A stretch of DNA of 64,000 nt from Gottfriedia endophytica (GTDB lineage: Bacteria > Bacillota > Bacilli > Bacillales > Bacillaceae_G). Below, piece after piece: positions 54,086 to 62,735 of the stretch. The notes under the pieces were generated by a model that was not told where the DNA came from, ran no database searches, and saw only the letters and a program-made list of their open reading frames with translations. Location of the stretch: the NCBI RefSeq assembly GCF_017814275.1, contig NZ_JAGIYQ010000002.1, forward strand, positions 1 through 64,000, in the 5' to 3' direction. The first letter of the stretch is position 1; each line of letters opens with the position of its first letter. The position numbers were made by a program, and so were the translations under genes.

Positions 54086-54543
54086 TTGATTGCCCCCTAT
54101 GTAATTAAATCGTTTTAAAAAATATTAAAATATTCTAACAAATTAGAGTAGAAAGATTTCAATATTTTTTACTTAACTTTTATTTTACATATTTTTAACG
54201 AAAAATCAACAAAATTTGACGAATTTTTTAAAAAACTTAATTAATACTGAAAAATTTGATTTTTCTATACTGTATTTGAATTTTTTGGATCTCCTTTCAT
54301 TCTATTAAAAAAAGTCTGTTTTCGTATATATTGTTTCTACATTGAAAGCTTTAGCCATCCATGAAGCTCATAAATCGGAGCTTCACAACAGTAAATGAAA
54401 ATGTATGAAGCTGGCGATACTTGCAATCCATTGCTACATACTCCATAAGTCTATACGTTTGTCGCTCTCTTATTCTAACGACTCAGTAGCGTCTTCTTTG
54501 TTATTGTTTTTTTATGGCGTACAGAAGTATTATTTTCATGCTA
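54086..54543. other. Spacer with a stem-loop and part of an outer repeat arm
   Basis: No gene is supported. GCTGTTTTCGTAT-like sequence at about 54314-54326 matches the outer arm of the repeat family but lies 220 bases from the core of copy F. TGAAGCTC/GAGCTTCA (54362-54385) forms a hairpin. The stretch between is unassigned and may be an insertion into copy F. Confidence 0.4.
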
Positions 54544-54662
54544 GTTGATTACAACTCCAGGATGCTAGCTTTCCGTGGGGAGTGAGCAGAGCCTCGGAAG
54601 CCTTCGGGGTCTCAGCCTTCCCACTATTCCTACAGGGTCTCGCACCTTCCGTTCCATTCAAC
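54544..54662 (+). repeat. GC-rich palindromic intergenic repeat, copy F (core)
   Basis: GTTGATT, CAACTCCAGGATGCTAGCTT, GAGCAGAGCCTCGGAAGCC, TTCGGGGTCTCAGCC, CGCACCTTCCGTTCC and a final ATTCAAC. It separates the two recently duplicated oligopeptide-binding genes. Confidence 0.8.
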
Positions 54663-54695
54663 TTCTTTATAGACTACAGTACTATTTTAAATACG

Positions 54696-54729
54696 TAAAA
54701 AAGAGCCACATTTACTGTGACTCTTTTTA
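54696..54729 (-). terminator. Terminator of the second oligopeptide-binding gene
   Basis: AAAAGAGTCACA and TGTGGCTCTTTT pair with one mismatch; T-rich tail on the minus strand. Confidence 0.8.
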
Positions 54730-54738
54730 AACAAATTA

Positions 54739-56379
54739 TTATTTAATTTCTATATTTTTTAAAGTGTAATCTGGACCTATGTTGTGGATAATTAAGCCAT
54801 GAACTTTATGTTGCATTAAGTAAGCTCTTGATCTTTGGTATAATGGAATAATCGCAGCATCATCTTGAATTAAGATTTTCTCAGCATCAAGTAATGCTTG
54901 ATCACGTTTTGGAATATCTGCTAAATAATCTTTGTTTGCTTTATTCATTAAATCATCATACTTACCATCATTAAAAGACATTTGGTTGAATTCGCTCTTA
55001 GACTCAAACATATTTAAGAAAGTAGTAGCATCTAAGTAGTCAGGTCCCCATCCACCTAATGAAATATCATAATCTTGCTTTGTTTCATTATCAAGCTTTT
55101 GTTTAAATGGAACTTGTTTTATGTTGATTGTTAAACCAGGTAATGCAGATGTGAATGCACCTTGTAAATATTCTTCAATTTTTTTGTTTGTGTCGTCATC
55201 AACACCAAGTAATTCTAATGTTAAGTTCTTTTTACCAAGTTCTTTTAAACCTTGTTGCCAATACTGAGTAGCTTTAGCTTTATCAAAGCTCACTAGGTCT
55301 CCATTTGCTTGATGGAAATCTGATCCATTAGCTTGAACAAAGTTTGCTGGTACAATTCCACCAATTGGTTTTGAACCATTATTTAAAATACCATTTGTAA
55401 TATCTCCACGGTTGATTGCATACGTTAAAGCTTTACGAATGTTCACGTTTTTCAGATCAGGATTTCTCTTTTCGTTTAAACGTAAGAAGAATGTAGTTGG
55501 CGTTCCATATGTTCCAAAATCTTCGTTAGTTCTAAATTTATCAACAAATTCAGAAGATAAAATTACACGGTCAACTTTTTTAGTAGTATAAAGGTTAACA
55601 GTTGCAGCTACATCTTTTACGATATTGTAGTTAATTGTTTTTAATTTTACATCTTTTGCATCCCAATAGTTATCATTTTTCTCTAATGTATAACTTACAT
55701 TGTGATCCCATTTTGATAATTTGAATGGTCCGTCAAAAATCAAATTACCAGCTTCTAAAGCATAGTTTTTCCCTTGAGACTCAACATATTTTTGATTTAA
55801 TGGATAGAATGTTGGGAAAGTTACTAAAGATTCAAAATATGGAACTGGCTTTTCTAGTGTAACTACTAATGTTTTAGCATCAGTAGCTTTTACACCAAGT
55901 GAATTTAAATTTTTATTTTTTCCAGAAATTACATCTTCACCATTTTTTAAATAAGTAAACATGCTTGCATATTGAGAAGCCGTTTTAGGATTAGCTCCAC
56001 GCTTCCATGCATATTCAAAATCATAAGCTGTTACAGCATCACCGTTTGACCACTTAGCATCACGTAAATGGAAAGTGTAAACAGTTTTATCAGCATTTAT
56101 TTCAGGCTTTCCTTCAGCAATACCTGGTTCTACAACATCATCTTTACCTAATGTCAATAAACCTTCCATAACATTACCTAAAACGTTAAAAGATTCAGCA
56201 TCTGTAGCTGTTGAAGAATCTAAACCTGGTAATTCATCATTACCAATTAAGTTTAGAACTTGGTCTTGGCTTTTTTCAGCTGTTCCACCTGTTTTTTTAT
56301 CGTTGCTTGAGTTACATCCAGCTAAAAGCATACTCACTGCAACTGATAGTGATAGAAAATATGAAATTTTCTTTTTCAT
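54739..56379 (-). CDS. Oligopeptide-binding lipoprotein (OppA family), paralogue 2
   Basis: A 546-residue protein sharing its first 29 residues exactly with paralogue 1 and most of the remainder (GNDELPGLDSS, ALEAGN, GGWGPDYLDATTFLN). The lipobox is LLAGC. Short differences include GKPEINAD for the matching KVETNAD region and a three-residue longer linker (GKNKNLNS). Such scattered changes in surface loops could shift peptide preference. It has its own promoter region and terminator, so the copies are independent units. Confidence 0.9.
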   Translation of the reverse strand: MKKKISYFLSLSVAVSMLLAGCNSSNDKKTGGTAEKSQDQVLNLIGNDELPGLDSSTATDAESFNVLGNVMEGLLTLGKDDVVEPGIAEGKPEINADKTVYTFHLRDAKWSNGDAVTAYDFEYAWKRGANPKTASQYASMFTYLKNGEDVISGKNKNLNSLGVKATDAKTLVVTLEKPVPYFESLVTFPTFYPLNQKYVESQGKNYALEAGNLIFDGPFKLSKWDHNVSYTLEKNDNYWDAKDVKLKTINYNIVKDVAATVNLYTTKKVDRVILSSEFVDKFRTNEDFGTYGTPTTFFLRLNEKRNPDLKNVNIRKALTYAINRGDITNGILNNGSKPIGGIVPANFVQANGSDFHQANGDLVSFDKAKATQYWQQGLKELGKKNLTLELLGVDDDTNKKIEEYLQGAFTSALPGLTINIKQVPFKQKLDNETKQDYDISLGGWGPDYLDATTFLNMFESKSEFNQMSFNDGKYDDLMNKANKDYLADIPKRDQALLDAEKILIQDDAAIIPLYQRSRAYLMQHKVHGLIIHNIGPDYTLKNIEIK

Positions 56380-56621
56380 TCTATTTGCCCCCTATGTATT
56401 CTACATTGTTTTTAAAATGTTAAAACATTCCAACAAATTATAGTAAAAAGATTTAGAATTTTTTAACTTATCTTAATTCTACATAAATTAAATAAAAAAT
56501 CAACAAAGTTTGACTAATTTTCCGAAAACTTTTTTAATACTGAAAAATAGACTTTGTACTTCATAGAGATTTTAGGGTTCACTGTACATAAATTCCCCCC
56601 TTCATTCTAGTAAACTACAAT

Positions 56622-56664
56622 AAAGAAAGAAGCCTTCAATAGAATATATGAGGGCTCCTTTCTC
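56622..56664 (-). terminator. Terminator of the third oligopeptide-binding gene
   Basis: AGAAAGGAGCC and GGCTTCTTTCT pair with an inner TCA/TGA; it follows the stop codon at 56671 directly. Confidence 0.7.
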
Positions 56665-56670
56665 TCTATG

Positions 56671-58305
56671 TTACTTTTTATTTGTAGCGTTTTTATAAGA
56701 ATATCCCGCTCCAAATGCATTGTAGTAAACACCTTTAACTGTTGGTTTTTCTAAATATGCAATACCATTTTGGTAGATCGGTCCAATACCTGAATCTTTC
56801 ATGATTACTTTTTCTGCTTCTAGCATATCATTCCAACGTTTAGAAGCATCAGGCTCTTTTTTCGCATCTAAAACTAGTTTATCATATTCAGGATTATTGT
56901 ATTTCATTTCATTGAAAGGACTATTAGATAAGAACATGTCAATGAATGTCATTGGATCTGGATAGTCTGGACCCCAACCTGAGAATGAGAAGTCATAATT
57001 GAATTTTTTCTCTAAATCTAATTTCACTTCAAATGGCTGTGGTTGTACATTTATTTTTAAACCAGGTAAGTTCTTTGATAATTCACCAGCAATATATTCT
57101 GCAGCTTTTTTACGAGTTGAATCATCATAGCTAAGCATATTTACTTGGAAAGAATCTTTTCCTAGCTCTTTTTTCGCTTGTGCCCATAATTTTTGTGCTT
57201 CTTTTATATCTTCTTTATTGAAGTCACCATTCGTATCACGGAACTCTTTACCATCTGGTCCTTTTGCAAATTGAGTAGGAACAACCCAATATGCAGGAAT
57301 TGCACCATTATTCATAATTCCATCTGTAACCGCCTTTTTATCATAAGCCAAATCGATTGCTTTACGAACGTTTGCATTTTTAAATAATGGGTTCGATTCA
57401 TTGAATCGGAAGAATACTAAACGTGCATCTAACATTGTATGGAAATTCTTTGGATCATTTTTATATTTATCGATAAATTCAGCATCTAATTTTGGTAGTA
57501 AATCGACTTGACCACCTTCATATAGATTTACTGCTGCTGAAGTATCTTTTACGACATTATATTTAATCTCGTCCAATTTAACCGCGTCTTTATCCCAATA
57601 ATTTGGATTTTTCTTTAATGTATAGCTTTGTTCATGTTTCCACTCACTTAATTCAAACGGTCCATTAGATAATACGGTTCCTGCTTCTAGACCATAATTT
57701 TTGCCCTGAGATTCAACAAATTTTTGATTTTCAGGAAGATATGTACCAAAAGTAGTTAATTGTAAAAAGTATGGAGTTGGTCGTTCTAATGTAACTTCTA
57801 GTGTCTTATCATCTGGAGCATTTACTCCAAGTTGATCTGGAGTTGCTTTTTCCTCATTGATTGCTTGCCCATTTTTAATATAATAAAGAATAAATGCATA
57901 TTCTGAGGCAAGCTTTGGATCAAGTGCACGTTTCCAAGCATAAATAAAATCTTGTGCAGTAACTTTTTCACCATTTGACCATTTTGCATCGCGCAGATGG
58001 AATGTGTATTTTAAACCATCTGAACTTACCTCTGGTTTATCAGCAATTCCCGGTTCAACTGTTCCATTTGGCCCTAATCGAAGAAGACCTTCGTTCGTAC
58101 TATTCAACACTTCAAATGACATAGCGTCAGTTGCTTTTGCTGAATCCATTGAAGGAATTTCAGTTGTAGAAGTAATACGAAGAATTTGCTTCGCATCTTT
58201 CTTAGCAGTACCTTCCGTTTTCTTTGAATCACTGTTGTTACATGCAGCTAATACTGTACTTAATACAACTAAACTTGAAACAGTTGTAGCTAATTTGCGC
58301 TTCAT
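56671..58305 (-). CDS. Oligopeptide-binding lipoprotein (OppA/DppE family), paralogue 3
   Basis: A 544-residue family-5 binding protein, more distant from the other two. The lipobox is LAAC, followed by NNSDSKKTEG. Conserved marks are EVLNSTNEGLLRLGP, YTFHLRDAKWSNGEKVTAQDF and FSGWGPDYPDPMTF. The start at 58305 follows GGAGG; the frame open to 58320 includes that site. It presumably feeds peptides, perhaps cell-wall or signalling peptides, to an Opp/Dpp permease elsewhere in the genome. It precedes the duplicated pair on the same strand but has its own terminator. Confidence 0.9.
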   Translation of the reverse strand: MKRKLATTVSSLVVLSTVLAACNNSDSKKTEGTAKKDAKQILRITSTTEIPSMDSAKATDAMSFEVLNSTNEGLLRLGPNGTVEPGIADKPEVSSDGLKYTFHLRDAKWSNGEKVTAQDFIYAWKRALDPKLASEYAFILYYIKNGQAINEEKATPDQLGVNAPDDKTLEVTLERPTPYFLQLTTFGTYLPENQKFVESQGKNYGLEAGTVLSNGPFELSEWKHEQSYTLKKNPNYWDKDAVKLDEIKYNVVKDTSAAVNLYEGGQVDLLPKLDAEFIDKYKNDPKNFHTMLDARLVFFRFNESNPLFKNANVRKAIDLAYDKKAVTDGIMNNGAIPAYWVVPTQFAKGPDGKEFRDTNGDFNKEDIKEAQKLWAQAKKELGKDSFQVNMLSYDDSTRKKAAEYIAGELSKNLPGLKINVQPQPFEVKLDLEKKFNYDFSFSGWGPDYPDPMTFIDMFLSNSPFNEMKYNNPEYDKLVLDAKKEPDASKRWNDMLEAEKVIMKDSGIGPIYQNGIAYLEKPTVKGVYYNAFGAGYSYKNATNKK

Positions 58306-58542
58306 AAAGAGCACCTCCATAAAATAATTGGGTCGTTTGTAATATTTAGATAATTCAAACTACAAACATCTTTATCTCTCACAACCAATATACTATACAA
58401 TTAACTGAAAAAAAAGTATTTTTTAAATTTTTAAAAAATTTAATCGTAGTTTTAATATGTATTTCCTTTTAATTATTAAATGGGTTATAATTTTAATTAT
58501 TGATTTTTGCACTTTTTAAGATTACTTATAGGACGTGAATTT

Positions 58543-59274
58543 ATGATTAAGAAAAGTATCCCAAACTTATTTACCTTAGGGAATTTGTATTGTGGATTTC
58601 TCTCTATTGGATTTGCTGCAAAAGGAGAGATAAGTAATGCTGCTATTCTAGTGATCATTGGTATGATGCTAGATAGTATGGACGGTAGGATGGCAAGAAT
58701 CTTAAATGTTCAGTCACAAATGGGTAAAGAATTAGATTCTTTAGCTGATATCGTTACATTTGGTGTAGCACCTTCATATTTAATTTATTGCACTATATTT
58801 TCAAATCATGGTCTTTTCGGTATTTGTTTTTCAGGACTTTTCCCATTGTTTGGTGCATATCGATTGGCTCGATTTAATATAACACCTATGTCAAAGTCTC
58901 TTAAATATTTTACTGGTGTACCTATAACTGCTGCAGGTGGTATTGTTGCATTATTAACTTTATTACATAAAAGTATTCCTCCAGTGATAATGATTGTGAT
59001 TTTTATAGCTTTAGCATTTCTGATGGTAAGTCGAATCCAAATTCCAAGCTTTAAAGACATTCCAATTCCAAAATATAGCACAATAATCACTTTATTTTTA
59101 GGTTATTTACTTTACTTAGTTTGGGACTTAAAAAAAGCACAATGGCCATTTTTCCTTTATATTGCTATTCCCTTATATATTATTCTTTTCTTCTTTCAAT
59201 TTTTTAAGAGTAAGAAGAAAAAATCAAACTATGAAGGTCATGAAAAGAAAAAGAAGTTTCGTTTAAAAAGATAA
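58543..59274 (+). CDS. pssA: CDP-diacylglycerol-serine O-phosphatidyltransferase
   Basis: A 243-residue integral membrane enzyme that makes phosphatidylserine, the precursor of phosphatidylethanolamine. The CDP-alcohol phosphatidyltransferase signature D-G-x2-A-R-x8-G-x3-D-x3-D is present as DGRMARILNVQSQMGKELDS followed by LAD. The start MIKKSIPNLFTLGNLYCG is standard for the Bacillus enzyme, and AGGACG precedes it; the frame open from 58507 lacks a ribosome site. The C-terminal tail is strongly Lys-rich. The usual psd partner is not adjacent here. Confidence 0.94.
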   Translation: MIKKSIPNLFTLGNLYCGFLSIGFAAKGEISNAAILVIIGMMLDSMDGRMARILNVQSQMGKELDSLADIVTFGVAPSYLIYCTIFSNHGLFGICFSGLFPLFGAYRLARFNITPMSKSLKYFTGVPITAAGGIVALLTLLHKSIPPVIMIVIFIALAFLMVSRIQIPSFKDIPIPKYSTIITLFLGYLLYLVWDLKKAQWPFFLYIAIPLYIILFFFQFFKSKKKKSNYEGHEKKKKFRLKR

Positions 59275-59296
59275 AACGAATAACGTAACAAAATAG

Positions 59297-59343
59297 TAAA
59301 TGCCAATTCACTTTTAAATAGAATAAGTGAATTGGCATTTTTA
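59297..59343. terminator. Bidirectional terminator
   Basis: AAATGCCAATTCACTT and AAGTGAATTGGCATTT form a 16-base stem between the converging pssA and MFS genes. Confidence 0.9.
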
Positions 59344-59345
59344 TT

Positions 59346-60629
59346 TTACATTGCATTTAATCTATGTTTACTATTCATTTCTTTTTTATTTAATACTTTA
59401 AACATTACTTCATATAAAACCGCACCTATAAGGGCAAGTAAACTAATGAATATAAATGTCCACCTGTAGCCTACTAAACCAGCAAATGGAATTGTTAAAG
59501 GTGCAATTGTTCTACCAAATGACCATCTTAAACTCGATGCAGCAAAATACTGCCCTCTTTTATCTTCTGGAGCAATTTTTGAAATAAATGAATTTTGAAT
59601 ACCTACTACTAAAATTTCACCGATTGTAAATACAATCATCGCTAATAAAATGATATATGCTAAATTAGTAAACCCAAACATTAGCATAGAAATTGAATAG
59701 CAGATTGATGAGATAAAGAAAAGTTTTCTTTCATTTAAACAGTTACCAAGCTTTGTAATTAACACTGTGAAAAGTGCAACAATTAACCCATTCTCTGCAA
59801 TCGCGAAGCTAAATAACTTTTCTCCACTTGTATGTAAAGTCCAAGAACCTATCTTTAAAACTTCTTGAAATGGAATCGATTCTTTAATATAAACCGCAAA
59901 TAGTAAATCTAATTGGGTAAAAGTTTGCGATATTAGTATCCCTGCTATAATAAAAAGGAATAAAACTCGATCTGACATGATAACTCGATAATTTTTGATT
60001 TGTTTTACGATTGTTCTAGCAATTCCTTCTTTTTCATATTTAATCGATTCTTTGTTAAGTGTTTCTTTCAATAATAATGTAATTGCTATGGCTACAATCA
60101 TAAAAATAACAAAAGAGGCAGAAAATAATAAAAATCTAGCTTTAAAAAATAAAATACCACCAATAATAGGCCCTAAAACAACATTAATATTTATGGCAGT
60201 ATAAAAAACAGCAAATACAACATTTCTTTCTTTTTCGTCTTTAACTGTATCACCAATCATTGCTTGGCTAGCTGGATAATAAATCATTCCTGCAATACTA
60301 ATAATAGAGAAGCCAATAAATGTCAGCCAAGGTAATTCAATAATTGGTGAGTTTGCAAATACTAACAAAAACATACCGAAACACTGAAACATAGCCGACA
60401 TAGACATCATTCTCTTTCGGCCATATGTATCAGCTAAATATCCCCCTGTTAAACTTGCTATGACACCAACAGCTTGTGATAGCATTAATAGAAGTCCTGC
60501 AGTTTCTTTACCTAACTTCTCTGAAAAATAAATCGCCATAAATGGTAAGTACATCCAATAAAATAAGCCAAAGAAAAATTCGGCAATTAACCTGACCTTC
60601 ATATTAAAATTCCAATTTCTAATACCCAT
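59346..60629 (-). CDS. MFS transporter
   Basis: A protein of about 427 residues with 12 predicted membrane helices. The loop between helices 2 and 3 reads GGYLADTYGRKRMM, the standard MFS motif. FYTAININVVLGPIIGGIL lies in the antiporter-like motif of helix 5. It resembles bacterial drug/metabolite exporters, but the substrate is unknown. I place the start at the ATG at 60629, after AGAAGGGAG; a TTG eight codons earlier is possible. It is converging with pssA and separated by a strong terminator. Confidence 0.85.
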   Translation of the reverse strand: MGIRNWNFNMKVRLIAEFFFGLFYWMYLPFMAIYFSEKLGKETAGLLLMLSQAVGVIASLTGGYLADTYGRKRMMSMSAMFQCFGMFLLVFANSPIIELPWLTFIGFSIISIAGMIYYPASQAMIGDTVKDEKERNVVFAVFYTAININVVLGPIIGGILFFKARFLLFSASFVIFMIVAIAITLLLKETLNKESIKYEKEGIARTIVKQIKNYRVIMSDRVLFLFIIAGILISQTFTQLDLLFAVYIKESIPFQEVLKIGSWTLHTSGEKLFSFAIAENGLIVALFTVLITKLGNCLNERKLFFISSICYSISMLMFGFTNLAYIILLAMIVFTIGEILVVGIQNSFISKIAPEDKRGQYFAASSLRWSFGRTIAPLTIPFAGLVGYRWTFIFISLLALIGAVLYEVMFKVLNKKEMNSKHRLNAM

Positions 60630-60877
60630 TTTGCACACTCCCTTCTGATGCAAGTAACTCCTCTTAATTTATTAAAAAAACCCAAAATTCAGATTGTATT
60701 CAATAAAATCTAATTATTCAAATGATTGAACTTTCTTATTAGAATATCATCAGAATTGTAGATATGCTATTTATATGACTTGCTAGTTTTTATTTTTGTA
60801 GTTTCATATAATCAATGCATGTCTATTCTAACTAAATGGTTCATATGTATGAAGTACATGCATAAGGGGGATTTACT

Positions 60878-61930
60878 ATGGCAGGTTATGATAAAAAAGA
60901 GATTAGAAATATTGCATTTACATATGTAGGAACAGTAATTGGAGCAGGTTTTGCGACAGGAAAAGAAATCGTTGAATTTTTTTCAATAAATGGTGGGTAC
61001 GGTACAATCGGGATTATTATTAGCACTTTTTTATTCTCAGTCCTAGGAACTAAAATTATGCTGATTGCAAACGAACATAAATTAAAATCTGCACAAGCAT
61101 TTAATGTTATGCTATTTGGAAATATTGGTGGAAATATCATAAATGGCTTACTATTTTTTGTCCTCCTGGGTGTAACTAGCGTTATGCTTTCAGGTGCTGG
61201 TGCAATTTTTCATAATCATTTAAATTTCAACCCTTTAATAGGCTCAATTATTTTTATTGCCTTAACTTTTATCATCTTATTGAAAGGGACTGAAGGATTA
61301 TTTAATTTAAATAATACGGTAGTACCAATTATGATTCTTTTTGTTGTAACAGTTTTTTTAAATGCTAATTTTGATAAACTATTTTCTTCAAAAATAGATA
61401 TTGGCACTATTTTTCCAACTGCCTATCAATTGAATTCGAATGTTTTTACAAACCCTATTACCTACGTCTGTCTAAATATGGCATTGGCACAAGCGGTATT
61501 AGTACCAATTGGAGCTGAATGCACAAATAAAAGTTCTTTAAAGATTGGCGGAATCGTAGGTGGAATCCTTTTAGGGATTATCTTATTAATAAGCCATTTT
61601 AGTATCAGTACGATCAATCACTTTAAGGATTTTGAAATTCCCATGGCAGAAGTTATCAAACAAATACACCCGTTTTTTTACTTTTTATTTCTGTTCGTCA
61701 TATTAGCCGAAATTTTCACAACACTAGTTGGGAATATATACGGTATGACAAAACAGTTAACAGGGACTGAACAGACAAATCAACCATTGATTATTTTATT
61801 AATACTATTCGTTTGCTTCTTTATTAGTATCATTGGGTATGGGCCATTATTAACGTTTCTTTATCCACTAATTGGTTGGATCACCTTTATCGTCATGTTA
61901 ACGCTACTTAGACCAAGTAGAAAAAGTTAA
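60878..61930 (+). CDS. ykvI: YkvI family membrane protein (APC/LeuT-fold-like)
   Basis: A 350-residue protein with about ten membrane helices and the characteristic opening YVGTVIGAGFATGKEIVEFF. The G-x-G-F-A-x-G-x-E loop resembles the unwound helix 1 of LeuT-fold amino acid/cation symporters. B. subtilis YkvI is its namesake and has no proven substrate. AAGGGGGA precedes the ATG. The last four bases overlap the stop codon of the convergent small gene 61927-62298, so the two mRNAs are complementary at their 3' ends. Confidence 0.88.
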   Translation: MAGYDKKEIRNIAFTYVGTVIGAGFATGKEIVEFFSINGGYGTIGIIISTFLFSVLGTKIMLIANEHKLKSAQAFNVMLFGNIGGNIINGLLFFVLLGVTSVMLSGAGAIFHNHLNFNPLIGSIIFIALTFIILLKGTEGLFNLNNTVVPIMILFVVTVFLNANFDKLFSSKIDIGTIFPTAYQLNSNVFTNPITYVCLNMALAQAVLVPIGAECTNKSSLKIGGIVGGILLGIILLISHFSISTINHFKDFEIPMAEVIKQIHPFFYFLFLFVILAEIFTTLVGNIYGMTKQLTGTEQTNQPLIILLILFVCFFISIIGYGPLLTFLYPLIGWITFIVMLTLLRPSRKS

Positions 61931-62298
61931 TCACAATCCTCGCATACTTCATAGTAAAGTCCAAATTCAATATGAAGAAATGGTTTCCATTGAACTTTTA
62001 TCATTCTGCTTTGCCAACGTTCTAAAACAAATTGAATAGAGTATTCTTCCTCATCTCTAATTGGAATCATACGATGATACTGTGCTCTTTTAAAAGAAAA
62101 TAAATTCTTATTATTCTCGTACAAATCAATTGAAAACTCTTCATCTTCATTTAACATGATACGGATATAGGAATCGTACGAAAAGGATGAATTTGGATCT
62201 TCATTTTCGATCCCATGTTCTGATAAAATTAATACATATTGCCCTTTTTGATTTTCATTAAATTTTATTGAAAATGCATTTTCAATGCAGCAAATCAT
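61927..62298 (-). CDS. Hypothetical small cytoplasmic protein
   Basis: A 123-residue protein without membrane helices. I do not recognise it. It is rich in aromatic residues and Glu (SIKFNENQKGQYVLILSE, RIMLNEDEEFSIDLYE, WKPFLHIEFGLYYEV), with cysteines near both ends (ICCIEN and VCEDCD). Beta-strand content appears high, suggesting a compact domain. It converges on ykvI with a four-base overlap and lacks a nearby terminator of its own. The role is unknown. Confidence 0.6.
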   Translation of the reverse strand: MICCIENAFSIKFNENQKGQYVLILSEHGIENEDPNSSFSYDSYIRIMLNEDEEFSIDLYENNKNLFSFKRAQYHRMIPIRDEEEYSIQFVLERWQSRMIKVQWKPFLHIEFGLYYEVCEDCD

Positions 62299-62410
62299 AT
62301 TTTCACCTTCATATAAATGTATTATAAACAGTGTAACATGAATCGAACATTTCTTGAATTTATTGAACCTATATAAAGAATATTGAACTATATTTAGTTA
62401 AAAACAGAAA

Positions 62411-62456
62411 AACTATCCTATCATTTCTTATGAAATAATTTAGGATAGTTTTTTTA
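62411..62456. terminator. Terminator-like hairpin
   Basis: AACTATCCTA and TAGGATAGTT form a ten-base stem followed by TTTTT on the plus strand. No plus-strand gene ends nearby, so its partner transcript is unclear; it may belong to the repeat copy G region. Confidence 0.6.
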
Positions 62457-62540
62457 ATGGCCATTTTCGTATTAATTGTTGTTGATTTTAGTATATGTAA
62501 AACGAAGGCTATTTCAATGTACTATAAATAAAGAGTACGT

Positions 62541-62665
62541 GAGTTTCCGCAAAAGGATACTCGCTTTCCTTGGGGCGGGCGGTGAGCCCCCTCGTCGCTA
62601 TCGCTCCTGCGGGGTCTCACCTGTCCCGCTGCTCCCACAGGAGTCTCGCACCTTTTGCTCCAACT
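62541..62665 (+). repeat. GC-rich palindromic intergenic repeat, copy G (core)
   Basis: AGTTTCCGCAAAAGG, ATACTCGCTTTCCTTGGGGC, GGTGAGCCCCCTCGTCGC, CTGCGGGGTCTCACCTG, CGCACCTTTTGCTCCAACT. Here both ends carry GCAAAAGG (the right one on the minus strand), unlike the other copies. The left flank TGGCCATTTTCGTATTAATT (from 62458) and the right ATAAATCTTTTAG (to about 62724) correspond to the outer arms. Confidence 0.85.
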
Positions 62666-62735
62666 ATTTTCTTTATTATTAGAATACTTTCACAAAACCT
62701 TTAAAGATAATAAATCTTTTAGAAAGAAACTTAAA

